Shown here: positions 24,297 through 35,490 of the stretch, one piece after another
Position numbering within the stretch: the first letter of the stretch is position 1
How the letters are laid out: every line of letters begins with the position of its first letter
Assembly: GCA_963702555.1 (NCBI GenBank)
Contig: CAVPCW010000006.1
Location: forward strand, 434,001 to 498,000
Direction of reading: 5' to 3'
Source: CAMFLJ01 sp963702555
GTDB taxonomy: Bacteria; Actinomycetota; Acidimicrobiia; Acidimicrobiales; Acidimicrobilacustridaceae
Length of the DNA stretch: 64,000 bases
Position numbers and translations under genes: made by a program
Notes under the pieces: generated by a model
The model's input: the letters and a program-made list of their open reading frames with translations, nothing else
Database searches by the model: none
Told to the model about the DNA's origin: nothing

Positions 24297-27200
24297 ATGC
24301 CGCTCACCGACCTTCCCGCCCTCCTCGCCGACGAGCCCGGCCTCACCGCCGTGCTCGGCCGCCGCGACGCCGTGCTCGCCGTGCCCGAGCCGGCCCGCGC
24401 CATCGTGGTGGCCGGTCTGGCGGCCCGGTCCGACCGCCAGCCGATCGTGGTGGCGGTGCCCACCACCGGCGAGGCCGAGCGCCTGGCCCGCGACCTCGGT
24501 GCGTTCCTCGGGCCCGACGAGGTCGACCTGTTCCCGGCGTGGGAGACGCTGCCGTTCGAGCGGGTGAGCCCCGCGGTCGACACCATGGGCAGCCGGCTGC
24601 GCACCCTCTGGCACCTGCGTGACCCCGAGCGGGCCCCGCGCGTGGTGGTCGCGCCGGTGCGGGCGCTCGTGCAGCGCCTCGGCCCGCACGTGGCCGACGT
24701 CGAGCCGATCGTCGTCGGGGTCGGCGACCAGGTCGACCCGACCGAGCTCGTCGAGCGGCTCGTGCGCGACGGCTACCGCCGCGAGTACCAGGTCGAGCAC
24801 CGCGGCGAGGTCGCCGTGCGCGGCTCGATCGTCGACGTCTTCCCGAGCACGGCCGACGCCCCGATCCGCATCGACCTCTGGGGCGACGAGGTCGACCGCC
24901 TCGGCGAGTTCTCCGTCGCCGACCAGCGCACCACCATCGACCGCTCCGAGGTCGAGATCTTCCCGTGCCGTGAGCTGCTGCCCACCGACGAGGTGCGCGA
25001 GCGGGCGGCGGCCCTCATCGCGTCGCAGCCGTGGGGCCGTGAGCAGTGGGAGCGCCTGGCCGAGGGCCAGACCTTCGACGGCATGGAGAGCTGGCTGCCG
25101 TGGCTCGTCGACGACGAGGGCGAGGGGGCCAACCAGCAGGTCCTGTTCGACATGCTCGACGCCGACGCCCAGGTGCTGCTGTTCGAGCCGCGCCGCATGC
25201 GCGACCGGGCCGCCGACATCCTCGCCGAGGAGGACGACCTCGCCCGCACCCTCTCGAAGACCTGGGGCGTCGACGACACCGAGTCGCTGCCCCAGCTGCA
25301 CCTCCCGTTCGACCGGCTGCTCGTGCACACCGATGCGCCCGCGTGGAGCGTCACCGTCGCCCCCGAAGGCCCCGACGTCGCCACCGTGCCCGCCGCCGGG
25401 TGGGACCCGGTCGTGGGGGAGGGCTCCACCCTGGTGGCCCAGCTCGAGCGGCTGCTGGTCGACGGCTATCGCGTGGTCGTGGCCGCCGACGGCACCGGCT
25501 CGGCCGACCGACTGGTGAGCCTCCTCGGCGACCAGGGCGTGCACCTCGCCCTCGACGAGCGCGGTCTGGCCGACCTGTCGGTGCCCGGCGGCCACGTCGT
25601 GGTGATGCCCCTCGAGCGCGGCTTCCTGCTGCCGTCGGTGAAGCTCGCCGTGCTGGCCGAGTCCGACGTCACCGGCCGTCGCCGCGCCCATCGCCGGGCC
25701 AAGCCCCGCAAGGCTGCGGCCCAGGGCTTCTTCGACGACCTGAAGGCCGGCGACCACGTCGTGCACCACCAGCACGGCGTGGCCCGCTACGGCGGCATGG
25801 TGAAGCGCACCATCGGCGGCGTCGAGCGCGACTACCTCCTGCTCGAGTACCGGGGCGACGACAAGCTCTACGTCCCGTCCGACCAGATCGACACCGTGCG
25901 CCACTACACCGGCGGCGACAACCCCAGCCTCAGCCGCCTCGGTGGGGGCGAGTGGCAGAAGAGCAAGGCGAAGGTGCGGGCCGCGGTCACCGAGATCGCC
26001 CAGGAGCTCGTCGTGCTCTACCAGAAGCGGGTGCACACCCCCGGGCACGCCTTCGCCCAGGACACCCCCTGGCAGCGCGAGCTCGAGGAGTCGTTCCCCT
26101 ACGAGCCCACCCCCGACCAGTCGAAGGCCATCATCGAGGTCAAGGGCGACATGGAGGGCGAGTCCCCCATGGACCGCCTCGTCTGCGGCGACGTCGGCTT
26201 CGGCAAGACCGAGGTCGCCATCCGGGCCGTGTTCAAGGCCGTGCAGGACGGCAAGCAGGCCGCCATCCTCGTGCCCACCACGCTGCTGGCCCAGCAGCAC
26301 TTCACGACCTTCACCGAACGCTTCGCCGGCTATCCGGTCCGCGTCGAGGTGCTCAGCCGCTTCCTCACCAACGCCCAGGCCAAGAAGGTCATCGAGGGCC
26401 TCGCGTCGGGCGACGTCGACGTCGTCGTCGGCACCCACCGTCTGCTCGCCGCCGAGCTGCGGTTCAAGGACCTCGGCCTGCTGGTGGTCGACGAGGAGCA
26501 GCGCTTCGGGGTCAGCCACAAGGAGGCCATCAAGGGGCTCAAGGTCGGCGTCGACGTGCTCACGCTGTCGGCCACGCCGATCCCCCGCACGTTGGAGATG
26601 AGCCTCACCGGCATCCGCGACCTCACCCTGCTCAACACGCCGCCCGCCGAGCGCCAGCCGATCCTCACCTACGTCGGCGAGTACGACGACCGCGCCGTCG
26701 GCGAGGCCATCCGGCGCGAGCTGCTGCGCGAGGGCCAGGTCTTCTTCGTGCACAACCGGGTGAAGGACATCGACCGCACGGCCGAGCACCTGCGCGAGCT
26801 CGTGCCCGAGGCCCGGATCGCGGTCGCCCACGGCCAGATGGACGAGGGCACCCTCGAGAAGGTCGTGCTCGACTTCTGGGAGGGCCAGTTCGACGTCCTC
26901 GTGTGCACCACGATCATCGAGTCCGGCATCGACATGCCGACGGTGAACACTCTCGTCGTCGACCGCGCCGACATGCTCGGCCTGGGCCAGCTCCACCAGC
27001 TGCGGGGCCGTGTGGGTCGCTCCGGCAGCCGGGCCTACGCCTACCTGTTCTTCCCGCCCGACCGCACCCTCACCGAGGAGGCCTACGAGCGGCTCAAGAC
27101 CATCGGCGAGGCCACCGAGCTCGGCTCCGGCTTCAAGATCGCCATGCGCGACCTCGAGATCCGCGGCGCCGGCAACCTGCTCGGCACCGGCCAGAGCGGC

Positions 27201-27782
27201 CACATCGCCGCGGTCGGCTACGACCTCTACTGCCAGATGGTCACCGAGGCCGTGGCCGAGCTGAAGGGCGAGATGCCCAAGGAGCCGGCCGAGATCAAGA
27301 TCGAGCTGCCCCTCGACGCCAACCTGCCCGTCGCCTACGTCGAGCGCGAGGAGCTGCGCCTCGAGGCCTACCGGCGGCTGGCGGCGGTCACCACCCAGGC
27401 CGAGGTCGACGACATCCGCACGGAGTGGGAGGACCGCTACGGCCCGGTGCCCGCGTCGGCCGAGGCCCTGCTGGAGGTCGCCCGGCTCCGCGCCGAGTGC
27501 TCACGCACGGGCGTCCGGGAGGTCACGGTCACCAAGGGCTCCGGCTTCGGTGGCCCCAAGTACCTCGCCCGCATCAGCCCGCTCGCCCTGCTCACATCCA
27601 AGACCATCCGCCTCGAGCGCATCTACAAGGGGTCCCTCTACAAGGCCGACCTGGGCCAGCTCCAGCTGCCGCTGAAGACCGCCGCGGGCGCGGCGCGCGA
27701 CCTCGTCGCCGCCCTCACGGACCTCGTCCCCCCGCCCGAGGGCGAACCGGTCGGCGCCACCGGGTCGACTGTCACCGCCTGA
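24297..27782 (+). CDS. mfd: Transcription-repair coupling factor
   Basis: A 1161-residue Mfd that removes stalled RNA polymerase and recruits UvrA. Order: UvrB-like N-terminal region (FPAWETLPFERVSP, REYQVEHRGEVAVRGSIVDV), polymerase-interaction domain with GDHVVHHQHGVARYGG (about 480), then the helicase motor with Walker A GDVGFGKTEVAIRA, DEEQ box VVDEEQRFGV, LSATPIPRTL and QLRGRVGRSGSRAYAYL, and a TRCF C-terminal domain. Length is normal. The start MPLTDLPALLAD is the family start. Confidence 0.97.
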   Translation: MPLTDLPALLADEPGLTAVLGRRDAVLAVPEPARAIVVAGLAARSDRQPIVVAVPTTGEAERLARDLGAFLGPDEVDLFPAWETLPFERVSPAVDTMGSRLRTLWHLRDPERAPRVVVAPVRALVQRLGPHVADVEPIVVGVGDQVDPTELVERLVRDGYRREYQVEHRGEVAVRGSIVDVFPSTADAPIRIDLWGDEVDRLGEFSVADQRTTIDRSEVEIFPCRELLPTDEVRERAAALIASQPWGREQWERLAEGQTFDGMESWLPWLVDDEGEGANQQVLFDMLDADAQVLLFEPRRMRDRAADILAEEDDLARTLSKTWGVDDTESLPQLHLPFDRLLVHTDAPAWSVTVAPEGPDVATVPAAGWDPVVGEGSTLVAQLERLLVDGYRVVVAADGTGSADRLVSLLGDQGVHLALDERGLADLSVPGGHVVVMPLERGFLLPSVKLAVLAESDVTGRRRAHRRAKPRKAAAQGFFDDLKAGDHVVHHQHGVARYGGMVKRTIGGVERDYLLLEYRGDDKLYVPSDQIDTVRHYTGGDNPSLSRLGGGEWQKSKAKVRAAVTEIAQELVVLYQKRVHTPGHAFAQDTPWQRELEESFPYEPTPDQSKAIIEVKGDMEGESPMDRLVCGDVGFGKTEVAIRAVFKAVQDGKQAAILVPTTLLAQQHFTTFTERFAGYPVRVEVLSRFLTNAQAKKVIEGLASGDVDVVVGTHRLLAAELRFKDLGLLVVDEEQRFGVSHKEAIKGLKVGVDVLTLSATPIPRTLEMSLTGIRDLTLLNTPPAERQPILTYVGEYDDRAVGEAIRRELLREGQVFFVHNRVKDIDRTAEHLRELVPEARIAVAHGQMDEGTLEKVVLDFWEGQFDVLVCTTIIESGIDMPTVNTLVVDRADMLGLGQLHQLRGRVGRSGSRAYAYLFFPPDRTLTEEAYERLKTIGEATELGSGFKIAMRDLEIRGAGNLLGTGQSGHIAAVGYDLYCQMVTEAVAELKGEMPKEPAEIKIELPLDANLPVAYVEREELRLEAYRRLAAVTTQAEVDDIRTEWEDRYGPVPASAEALLEVARLRAECSRTGVREVTVTKGSGFGGPKYLARISPLALLTSKTIRLERIYKGSLYKADLGQLQLPLKTAAGAARDLVAALTDLVPPPEGEPVGATGSTVTA

Positions 27783-27793
27783 GGCCCCTTGAG

Positions 27794-27799
27794 TAGTGT
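27794..27799 (+). promoter_or_regulatory. Possible -10 TAGTGT before the parvulin lipoprotein gene
   Basis: TAGTGT ends 10 nt before GTG 27810, which begins the best signal-peptide match. Confidence 0.3.
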
Positions 27800-27809
27800 G
27801 AGCGACCTT

Positions 27810-28907
27810 GTGAAGACGCTGCGTACGGCCCCATTCGCCCTGTTGGTCCTGGTCCTTTCCCTGGCCGTCATCGGGTCCTCCTGCTCCTCTGCCAACCCTG
27901 TCGCCCTCCAGGTCGGCGAGTGGCAGCTCCCGAACTCCACGTTCCAGGAGCAGCTGAGCAGCTTCTTCGACGCCTACTCGAAGGCCACCAGCGAGGCCCA
28001 GGCGAAGCAGAACCTCCAGGGCACCACCGACGGCACCTGGAAGACCGAGTTCACCGCGCAGTTCCTCAACGACCAGCTGAGCCTCCAGCTCGCCAAGCTC
28101 GCCGTCGCCGACCGCGGGCTCGAGGTCACCCAGGCCGACCTCGACGACGCCCGCACCACCCTCGAGCAGAACTACGCCACCGAGAGCGGCGAGTCCGTGT
28201 TCGGCGTGCTCAGCGAGAGCTACCAGCAGCAGCTCATCGAGGGCGTCGCCGCCCAGAGCGTGCTGCAGGCCGAGCTGGTCAAGACGGGCACGTCCGACGA
28301 GGCGCTGCGCCAGATCTACGACGCCAGCGGCGACACCTACACCCAGCCCCAGGTGTGCGTCAGCCACATCCTGATCTTCGCCGGCCAGGCCAACGGCGTG
28401 GACACCCCGAGCGATGCCGACTACGCCACCGCCCTCACCAAGATCAACGCGGTCCAGGGGCAGCTGAAGGGCGCCGACGACTTCGCCGCTCTGGCCACAG
28501 CCAACTCCGAGGACACCGGCAGCAACACCAACGGCGGCGACCTCGGCTGCTCGCCGCAGGGCACCTACGTGCCCGAGTTCGACGACGCCGCCTGGGCCCA
28601 GCCCGTCGGTGTGGTCGGCCAGCCGGTCAAGACCAAGTTCGGCTACCACCTCATCCTGGTGCGCTCCCGCGGCGTGCTGACCTTCGAGGACGTGAAGGAC
28701 CAGATCGCCGCCCAGGTCACGGCCAACCCGGAGCAGCTGCTCAACGCCGAGCTGGCCCGGGTCGCGAAGAGCACCACGGTCACCGTCGACGGCCGCTTCG
28801 GCAGCTTCGACGAGACCACCGGCCAGATCACCGTGCCGGCCGGTGTGGAGCAGCCCTCGACCACCACCACCGCCGTCGATCCGCTGGCGGGCCTGACCGC
28901 CCAGTAG
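27810..28907 (+). CDS. Parvulin-type peptidyl-prolyl isomerase, probable lipoprotein (SurA/PrsA-like)
   Basis: A 365-residue secreted foldase. The GTG at 27810 gives a classic signal peptide (MKTLRTAPFALLVLVLSL...GSSCSS) with a possible lipobox Cys; TTG 27789 and GTG 27798 are alternatives. A SurA N-domain-like helical region covers about 40-180. The rotamase domain (about 185-290) has CVSHILIFAG, FAALATANSEDTGS, GGDLGCSPQGTYVPEFDDAAW and KTKFGYHLILVRS. It likely folds exported proteins at the membrane. It lies between mfd and mazG. Confidence 0.85.
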   Translation: MKTLRTAPFALLVLVLSLAVIGSSCSSANPVALQVGEWQLPNSTFQEQLSSFFDAYSKATSEAQAKQNLQGTTDGTWKTEFTAQFLNDQLSLQLAKLAVADRGLEVTQADLDDARTTLEQNYATESGESVFGVLSESYQQQLIEGVAAQSVLQAELVKTGTSDEALRQIYDASGDTYTQPQVCVSHILIFAGQANGVDTPSDADYATALTKINAVQGQLKGADDFAALATANSEDTGSNTNGGDLGCSPQGTYVPEFDDAAWAQPVGVVGQPVKTKFGYHLILVRSRGVLTFEDVKDQIAAQVTANPEQLLNAELARVAKSTTVTVDGRFGSFDETTGQITVPAGVEQPSTTTTAVDPLAGLTAQ

Positions 28908-28917
28908 GGGCCCCACC

Positions 28918-30289
28918 ATGGCCGATCGCCCCCGCGTCGTGATCGTGGGCCTCGGCCCCGGCGGCACCGACCTCCTCACCGCCGGCACGCTCGCGGCGAT
29001 CGAGGGCGCCCCGGTGCGGTTCCTGCGCACCAGCCGCCATCCCGCGGCCGAGGCCGTCACCGGCGCCACCACCTTCGACGACGTCTACGAGGACGCCGAC
29101 TCGATCGACGAGGTCTACCCGGCGATCGTCGAGCGCCTGGTGGCCGCCGCCGGCGACCACGGCAGTGTGCTCTACGCCGTGCCCGGCTCGCCTCTCGTGG
29201 CCGAGCACACCGTCGAGCTCCTCCTCGCCGACCCGCGGGTCGACGTCGAGGTGCTGCCGGCGCTGTCGTTCCTCGACCTGGCGTGGGTGCGCCTCGGCAT
29301 CGACCCGGTCGTCGGTCGGGGTGCGGGTGGTCGACGGCCACCGCTTCGCGGTCGAGGCGGCAGGGGAGCGCGGGCCGCTGCTGGTCGCCCAGTGCGACAG
29401 CGCCTACGTGCTCTCCGACGTGAAGCTCGCCCTCGACGCCGGCATCGACCCGAGCATGGCCGACGACGCCGAGGTCGTGGTGCTCCAACGCCTCGGGCTG
29501 CCCGACGAGCGGGTCGAGCGCATCCCGTGGGCCGAGCTCGACCGGGTCGACGCCGACCACCTCACCTCCGTCTACCTGCCCGACCTGGCTGCCCCGATCG
29601 CCCGCGAGCTCGCCCGCTTCGTCGACCTCGTCGCCGTGCTGCGGGCCGAGTGCCCGTGGGACCAGGAGCAGACCCACCACACGCTGCGCCGCCACCTTCT
29701 GGAGGAGAGCTACGAGGTCCTCGAGGCCATCGACCACCTCGACGAGCAGAGCGGCGAGGGCTACGAGCACCTGGAGGAGGAGCTGGGCGACCTGCTGTTC
29801 CAGGTGCTCTTCCACGCCCAGCTCGCCACCGAGGCCGGCCAGTTCACCGCCGCCGACATCGCCACGACCGTGCACGACAAGCTCGTCTCCCGGCACCCGC
29901 ACGTGTTCGGCGACGTCGAGGCCCACGACGCCGACGCCGTGGTCGCCAACTGGGAGCAGATCAAGAAGGCGGAGAAGGGCCGCGAGAGCGTCTTCGACGG
30001 CGTGCCCGACGCCATCCCCGCCCTGCTCTACGCCCTCAAGGTGCAGAAGAAGGCGGCGAGCCTCGCCGACGGCGGCCTCGACGTGGCCTCGGTGGTGAGC
30101 GTCCCGCTGCCCGACGCGGCCCTCGCCGCCGCCCACCGGGTCACCGACGACGACACCATCGGCGACCTCCTGCTCGCCGTGGTCGACCAGGCCCGCCTCG
30201 CCGGGGTCGACCCCGAGACCGCCCTGCGGGCCGCAGCGGTCCGCTACCGCGACACCGTCCGCGCCGCCGAGCTCGCCTCCGACACCTGA
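28918..30289 (+). CDS. mazG: MazG nucleoside triphosphate pyrophosphohydrolase with methylase-like N-domain, frameshifted
   Basis: An N-terminal tetrapyrrole-methylase-like domain (VVIVGLGPGGTDLLTAG, YAVPGSPLVAEHTVELL) is followed by MazG proper: CPWDQEQTHHTLRRHLLEES with the EExxE/ExxD metal-binding helices (HLEEELGDLLFQV), repeated later (VVANWEQIKKAEKG). The first about 133 residues and the rest are in different frames; a shift equivalent to one extra base at about 29310-29325 separates them. Corrected length is about 456 residues. It hydrolyses NTPs to NMP and pyrophosphate. Confidence 0.85.
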
Positions 30290-30316
30290 GGCCTGACCCA
30301 CCCCCCCCAACTTCCG

Positions 30317-30366
30317 GTTCTTGTCGCGCTTTCGTGTCGCCGGTGACGGGAAACCGCGACAAGAAC
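30317..30366 (+). other. 11-bp inverted repeat between mazG and eno
   Basis: GTTCTTGTCGC (30317-30327) and GCGACAAGAAC (30356-30366) are perfect inverted repeats 28 nt apart; TTTC/GAAA and GTC/GAC can pair inside. There is no U-tract. It may terminate mazG or form a leader structure for eno. The rest of the 242-nt spacer holds further GC palindromes (about 30455-30485). Confidence 0.5.
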
Positions 30367-30531
30367 GGCCGGGAGAACGGGAGATGGCCGGGGGACGAAG
30401 GGTCGGGGTCGACTGGTGTCGGGGGGCGTGACCGACCAGCATCGGGAGGGTCACGCGCGGCATGCGCCACCCCGCGCGCGGCGTGAAAGCATTCTTGGCC
30501 AGCCCCCCAACGACGAGGAGCCCTCCGTCCC

Positions 30532-31817
<1,286 letters not shown>

Positions 31818-31821
<4 letters not shown>

Positions 31822-32264
31822 GCCGGCGAGCCGACCGCCGCCGGGCGCCTGACGCCCCCGAGCCCCAGAGCCGCCGCCAGGCGGCCCGGGGTCGCCACGC
31901 CGCGCCCCGCGGCTCGGGCTTCGGGCGCGCCTCGCGGCGGCTGGTCGCCCCGGCGGTGCTGGTCGTGCTCACCATCGGCGTGCTGATGCTCGGCGCCTTC
32001 CCCACCCGCACGCTGCTCGACCAGCGCACCGCCGCCTCGTCGGCCGAGAGCCGGCTCCAGGAGCTCGAGGCCGCCAACGCCGCGGCGCAGCAGGAGGCCG
32101 ACGCGCTGCGCACCGACGCGGTGATCGAGCAGATCGCCCGCCAGGAGTACGGCCTGGCGAAGCCGGGCGAGGAGCTCTACCACGTGCTCCCGCCGGCGCA
32201 GGACCCCGTCCGGGTCCCCGAGGCCTGGCCGTTCAACGGCCTCGGCTCCACCCTCGAGCGCTGA
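31818..32264 (+). CDS. ftsB: FtsB/DivIC-family septum formation initiator
   Basis: A 148-residue bitopic membrane protein. A basic N-tail (about 1-40) is followed by one membrane segment (LVAPAVLVVLTIGVLMLGAF), a coiled coil (SSAESRLQELEAANAAAQQEADALR) and the DivIC motif VIEQIARQEYGLAKPGEELYHV. It belongs to the FtsQBL-type divisome complex. ATGA overlap with eno means coupling. In M. tuberculosis the next gene (Rv1025, DUF501) follows directly; here a cox cluster intervenes. Confidence 0.88.
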
Positions 32265-32308
32265 GCCCGCACGCCCCGTCTCCGCCGTGCCGGACCTCGG
32301 CCGTCCGG

Positions 32309-32314
32309 TAGCCT
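32309..32314 (+). promoter_or_regulatory. Candidate -10 TAGCCT of coxL
   Basis: TAGCCT lies 53 nt before the coxL ATG, in the 103-nt ftsB-coxL spacer. Confidence 0.4.
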
Positions 32315-32367
32315 GCGCCTGCTCTCGGGCGAGGCCCGGGGCGTGACCGACGTGGGGAGTGGCACAG

Positions 32368-34677
32368 ATGAGCGTGATGGGGACCAGGGTCCAGCGACGT
32401 GAGGACCCCGCCTTCCTGACCGGGGCGAACAAGTACACGGCCGACCTCGACGACCCGCTGCTCGAGGGCGCGCTCCACGTGTTCTTCGTGCGCTCGACCA
32501 TGGCCCACGCCACGCTCACAGAGGTCGACGTCTCCGAGGCCGCGGAGGTTCCCGGCGTGGTCGCCGTGTACACCGGCGCCGACACCTCCACCGCCGACGA
32601 CCTCGGGCCCTACGGCGTCGCCATCCCCGGGATGATCCCCGACGGCCTGGCCCGCCCCTGGATCGCCACCGACACCGTGCGCTTCGTCGGCGACGTCGTC
32701 GCCGTGATCGTGGCCGAGACCAAGGCCGCCGCCGAGGACGCCTCCGAGCTGGTCATCGTCGACTACGAGCCGCTCGACGTCGTGGTCGACCCGGTCGAGG
32801 CCGAGAAGGGTGAGGTCCTCCTCTTCCCCGAGCACGGCTCCAACGTCGCCCTCGAGGTGCCGTTCGGCCACACCGGCGACGAGCTGTTCGAGGGTTGCGA
32901 GGTCGTCGTCGACCGCACCATCACCAACCAGCGCCTCGCCGTGTGCCCCCTCGAGCCCCGCGGCATCGCCGTGGCCTGGCACGAGGGTCGTCTCATCGCC
33001 TTCATCTCCACGCAGGCCCCTCACGGCGCCAAGGGCAAGCTCGCCGGCCTCTACGGCCTCGAGCCCGAGCAGGTCCGCGTCGTCGCCCCGGCGGTCGGCG
33101 GCGGCTTCGGCGCCAAGATCAACCTCCAGTCCGACGAGGCCCTCCTGCCCTGGATCGCCCGTCGCCTCGGGCGGCCGGTGCGCTGGGCCGAGACCCGTGG
33201 CGAGAGCATGCTCTCCATGCCCCACGGCCGGGCCCAGGTGCTGCGGATCGAGATCGGCGGAAGCCGCGACGGCAAGGTCGAGGCCTATCGCCTCACCGTG
33301 CTGCAGGACGCCGGCGCCTACCCGAGCATGGGCGCGTTCCTGCCCTTCATGACCCGCACGATGGCCCCGGGCACCTACGACATCCCCAAGGTCGAGTGCA
33401 ACGTCAAGGCCGTGATGACCAACACGACCCCGATCGAGGCGTACCGCGGCGCCGGGCGCCCCGAGGCCACCGCCGCGGTCGAGCGGGCCTTCGACCTCTT
33501 CGCCGGTGAGATCGGCATGGATCCCGTCGAGGTGCGGCGCAAGAACCTCATCGCCGAGGACGCCTTCCCGTTCACCACCCCGACGGGTGCGATCTACGAC
33601 AGCGGCGACTACGCCAAGGCCCTCGACCTCGCCCTCGAGGCCGCCGACTACGCCGGCCTCCGGGCCGAGCAGGCCGCCCGGCGCGCCGCCGGCGACCCCG
33701 TCCAGCTCGGCATCGGCGTGTCGACCTACGTCGAGATCACCGCCGGCCCCGCCGGTCAGAGCGAGTTCGCCAAGGTCGTGCTGCACCGCGACGGCTCCGT
33801 CGCCGTCTACACGGGGTCGTCGGCCCACGGCCAGGGCCACAACACGGCGTGGGCCATGCTCGCCCACGAGCTCACCGGCATCCCGATGGAGCAGATCGAC
33901 GTCATCGCCGGCGACACCGACCGTGTCTCCGAGGGCCACGGCACCTTCGGCTCCCGCTCTCTGCAGTTGGGCGGCTCCGCCGTCTGGACCGCCACCGAGC
34001 AGGTCGTCGAGAAGGCCCGCCAGGTCGCCGCCGAGCTGCTCGAGGCCAACCCGGCCGACGTGGTGCTCGACACCGGCCGGGGCGAGTTCCACGTCGCCGG
34101 CTCGCCCTCGGTCGCCAAGACCTGGGCCGAGGTCGGCGCGGCCGGCGACATCACCGGCCCCATCGGCGAGGCCCCCGCCGGGCTGCCCATCGAGGTCGCC
34201 CTCAGCTTCACCGGTGAGAACGCCACCTTCCCGTTCGGGGCCCACGTCGCCGTCGTCGAGGTCGACACCGAGACCGGCCGCACCCGCCTCCGCCAGATCG
34301 TCACCTGCGACGACGCCGGGCGCATCCTCAACCCGATGCTCGTCGAGGGCCAGCGCCACGGCGGGATCGCCCAGGGCGTCGCCCAGGCCCTCTACGAGGA
34401 GGTCCTGTTCGACGAGGCCGGCAACCCACAGACCGCCAACCTGGCCGACTACGCCTTCGTGTCGGCGGCCGAGCTGCCCAGCTTCGACCTGGTGCCGCTC
34501 GAGACCCCCTCGCCGGTGAACCCGATCGGCGCCAAGGGCATCGGCGAGTCCGGCTGCATCGGGTCCACCCCGGCCGTGCAGAGCGCCGTGCTCGATGCCC
34601 TCTCGCCCTACGGCGTCGCCCACCTCGACATGCCCCTCACCGCCGAGAAGGTGTGGCGGGCGGTCGCCGGTCTCTGA
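32368..34677 (+). CDS. coxL: Carbon monoxide dehydrogenase large subunit, form II (molybdopterin-binding)
   Basis: A 769-residue catalytic subunit of the xanthine-oxidase family. The start ATG 32368 follows a GGGGAG ribosome-binding site. N-terminal hammerhead domain, then molybdopterin domains with PAVGGGFGAKIN, the active-site loop AYRGAGRPEA (form II; form I CODH has AYxCSFR), SSAHGQGHNT, GTFGSRSLQLGGSA and the C-terminal GIGESGCIGSTPA with the catalytic Glu. CO oxidation by form II enzymes is uncertain, so it could oxidise another carbonyl or heterocyclic substrate. Its partners coxM and coxS lie about 6.3 kb downstream on the other strand. Confidence 0.9.
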   Translation: MSVMGTRVQRREDPAFLTGANKYTADLDDPLLEGALHVFFVRSTMAHATLTEVDVSEAAEVPGVVAVYTGADTSTADDLGPYGVAIPGMIPDGLARPWIATDTVRFVGDVVAVIVAETKAAAEDASELVIVDYEPLDVVVDPVEAEKGEVLLFPEHGSNVALEVPFGHTGDELFEGCEVVVDRTITNQRLAVCPLEPRGIAVAWHEGRLIAFISTQAPHGAKGKLAGLYGLEPEQVRVVAPAVGGGFGAKINLQSDEALLPWIARRLGRPVRWAETRGESMLSMPHGRAQVLRIEIGGSRDGKVEAYRLTVLQDAGAYPSMGAFLPFMTRTMAPGTYDIPKVECNVKAVMTNTTPIEAYRGAGRPEATAAVERAFDLFAGEIGMDPVEVRRKNLIAEDAFPFTTPTGAIYDSGDYAKALDLALEAADYAGLRAEQAARRAAGDPVQLGIGVSTYVEITAGPAGQSEFAKVVLHRDGSVAVYTGSSAHGQGHNTAWAMLAHELTGIPMEQIDVIAGDTDRVSEGHGTFGSRSLQLGGSAVWTATEQVVEKARQVAAELLEANPADVVLDTGRGEFHVAGSPSVAKTWAEVGAAGDITGPIGEAPAGLPIEVALSFTGENATFPFGAHVAVVEVDTETGRTRLRQIVTCDDAGRILNPMLVEGQRHGGIAQGVAQALYEEVLFDEAGNPQTANLADYAFVSAAELPSFDLVPLETPSPVNPIGAKGIGESGCIGSTPAVQSAVLDALSPYGVAHLDMPLTAEKVWRAVAGL

Positions 34678-34754
34678 CCGCAGGCGCCACCTCTCCCGCT
34701 GCCCGGGTCGCCCCGGGTTCGGGCGGGGGAGGGGCGCACTGCTACAACCATCCG

Positions 34755-35474
34755 ATGGCTTCGAAGCAGCGGTGGCAGAGCTCGGCACGATGGACCCTCG
34801 TGGCGGTGGTCGGCGTGGTGGTCATCGGCGGCTTCGGCTTCTACTGGTTCTTCCTCCACGGCGATGCCCCGAAGCGGGCGGCGCTGCCCTCCCGCCCGAC
34901 GGCCACCACGGTCGTGCCGGGCACCCCGGTCGGCTCTCCCGACGGCGACTGGAAGCTGAGCCCCGCCGAGGGTGTCTTCGTCGGCTACCGGGTGCAGGAG
35001 CAGTTCGCCGGTGAGTCGATCGAGAAGACCGCGGTGGGCCGCACCATCGCCGTGACCGGCACGATGGCCATCGCCGGCAACCAGGTCACCGCCGTCACGA
35101 TCGAGGCCGACCTGACCCGCCTGAAGAGCGACCAGGGCCGCCGCGACGACTACATCCGCACCCGCGGCCTCGAGACCAACACCTACGGCACCGCCACGTT
35201 CGTGCTGGCCGAGCCCATCGCCCTCCCCGCCGACCTCCCGGCGGGGCAGTCGTTCGACTTCGACGCGGTGGGCGACCTCACGCTGCACGGGGTCACCAAG
35301 CGAGTCGAGCTCCCGTTGCAGGCGCAGTGGGACGGCAAGGTGATCGACGTGGCCGGAGGCATCACCATCGTGATGGCCGACTACGGGATGGAGCCGCCCT
35401 CGAACTCCATCGTGAGCGTGGCCGGTGAAGGGGAGCTGGAGATGCAGCTGTCGTTCAACCGGGTGGAGAGCTGA
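34755..35474 (+). CDS. YceI-family protein, membrane-anchored
   Basis: A 239-residue protein. One N-terminal membrane segment (about 13-35) acts as an uncleaved anchor or signal. A Thr/Pro linker leads to the YceI lipocalin-like barrel (about 60-239): GVFVGYRVQEQF, IEADLTRLKSDQGRRDDYIR, AVGDLTLHGVTKRVELPLQA. YceI proteins bind isoprenoid or quinone-like lipids in the envelope. The link to the cox genes is positional only. Confidence 0.85.
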   Translation: MASKQRWQSSARWTLVAVVGVVVIGGFGFYWFFLHGDAPKRAALPSRPTATTVVPGTPVGSPDGDWKLSPAEGVFVGYRVQEQFAGESIEKTAVGRTIAVTGTMAIAGNQVTAVTIEADLTRLKSDQGRRDDYIRTRGLETNTYGTATFVLAEPIALPADLPAGQSFDFDAVGDLTLHGVTKRVELPLQAQWDGKVIDVAGGITIVMADYGMEPPSNSIVSVAGEGELEMQLSFNRVES

Positions 35475-35490
35475 GGCTCCTCCGGAATAC

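Noticed and set aside
29300..29330. Programmed ribosomal frameshift in mazG
   Set aside because: No slippery heptamer or downstream pseudoknot is evident; it resembles the other single-base lesions.
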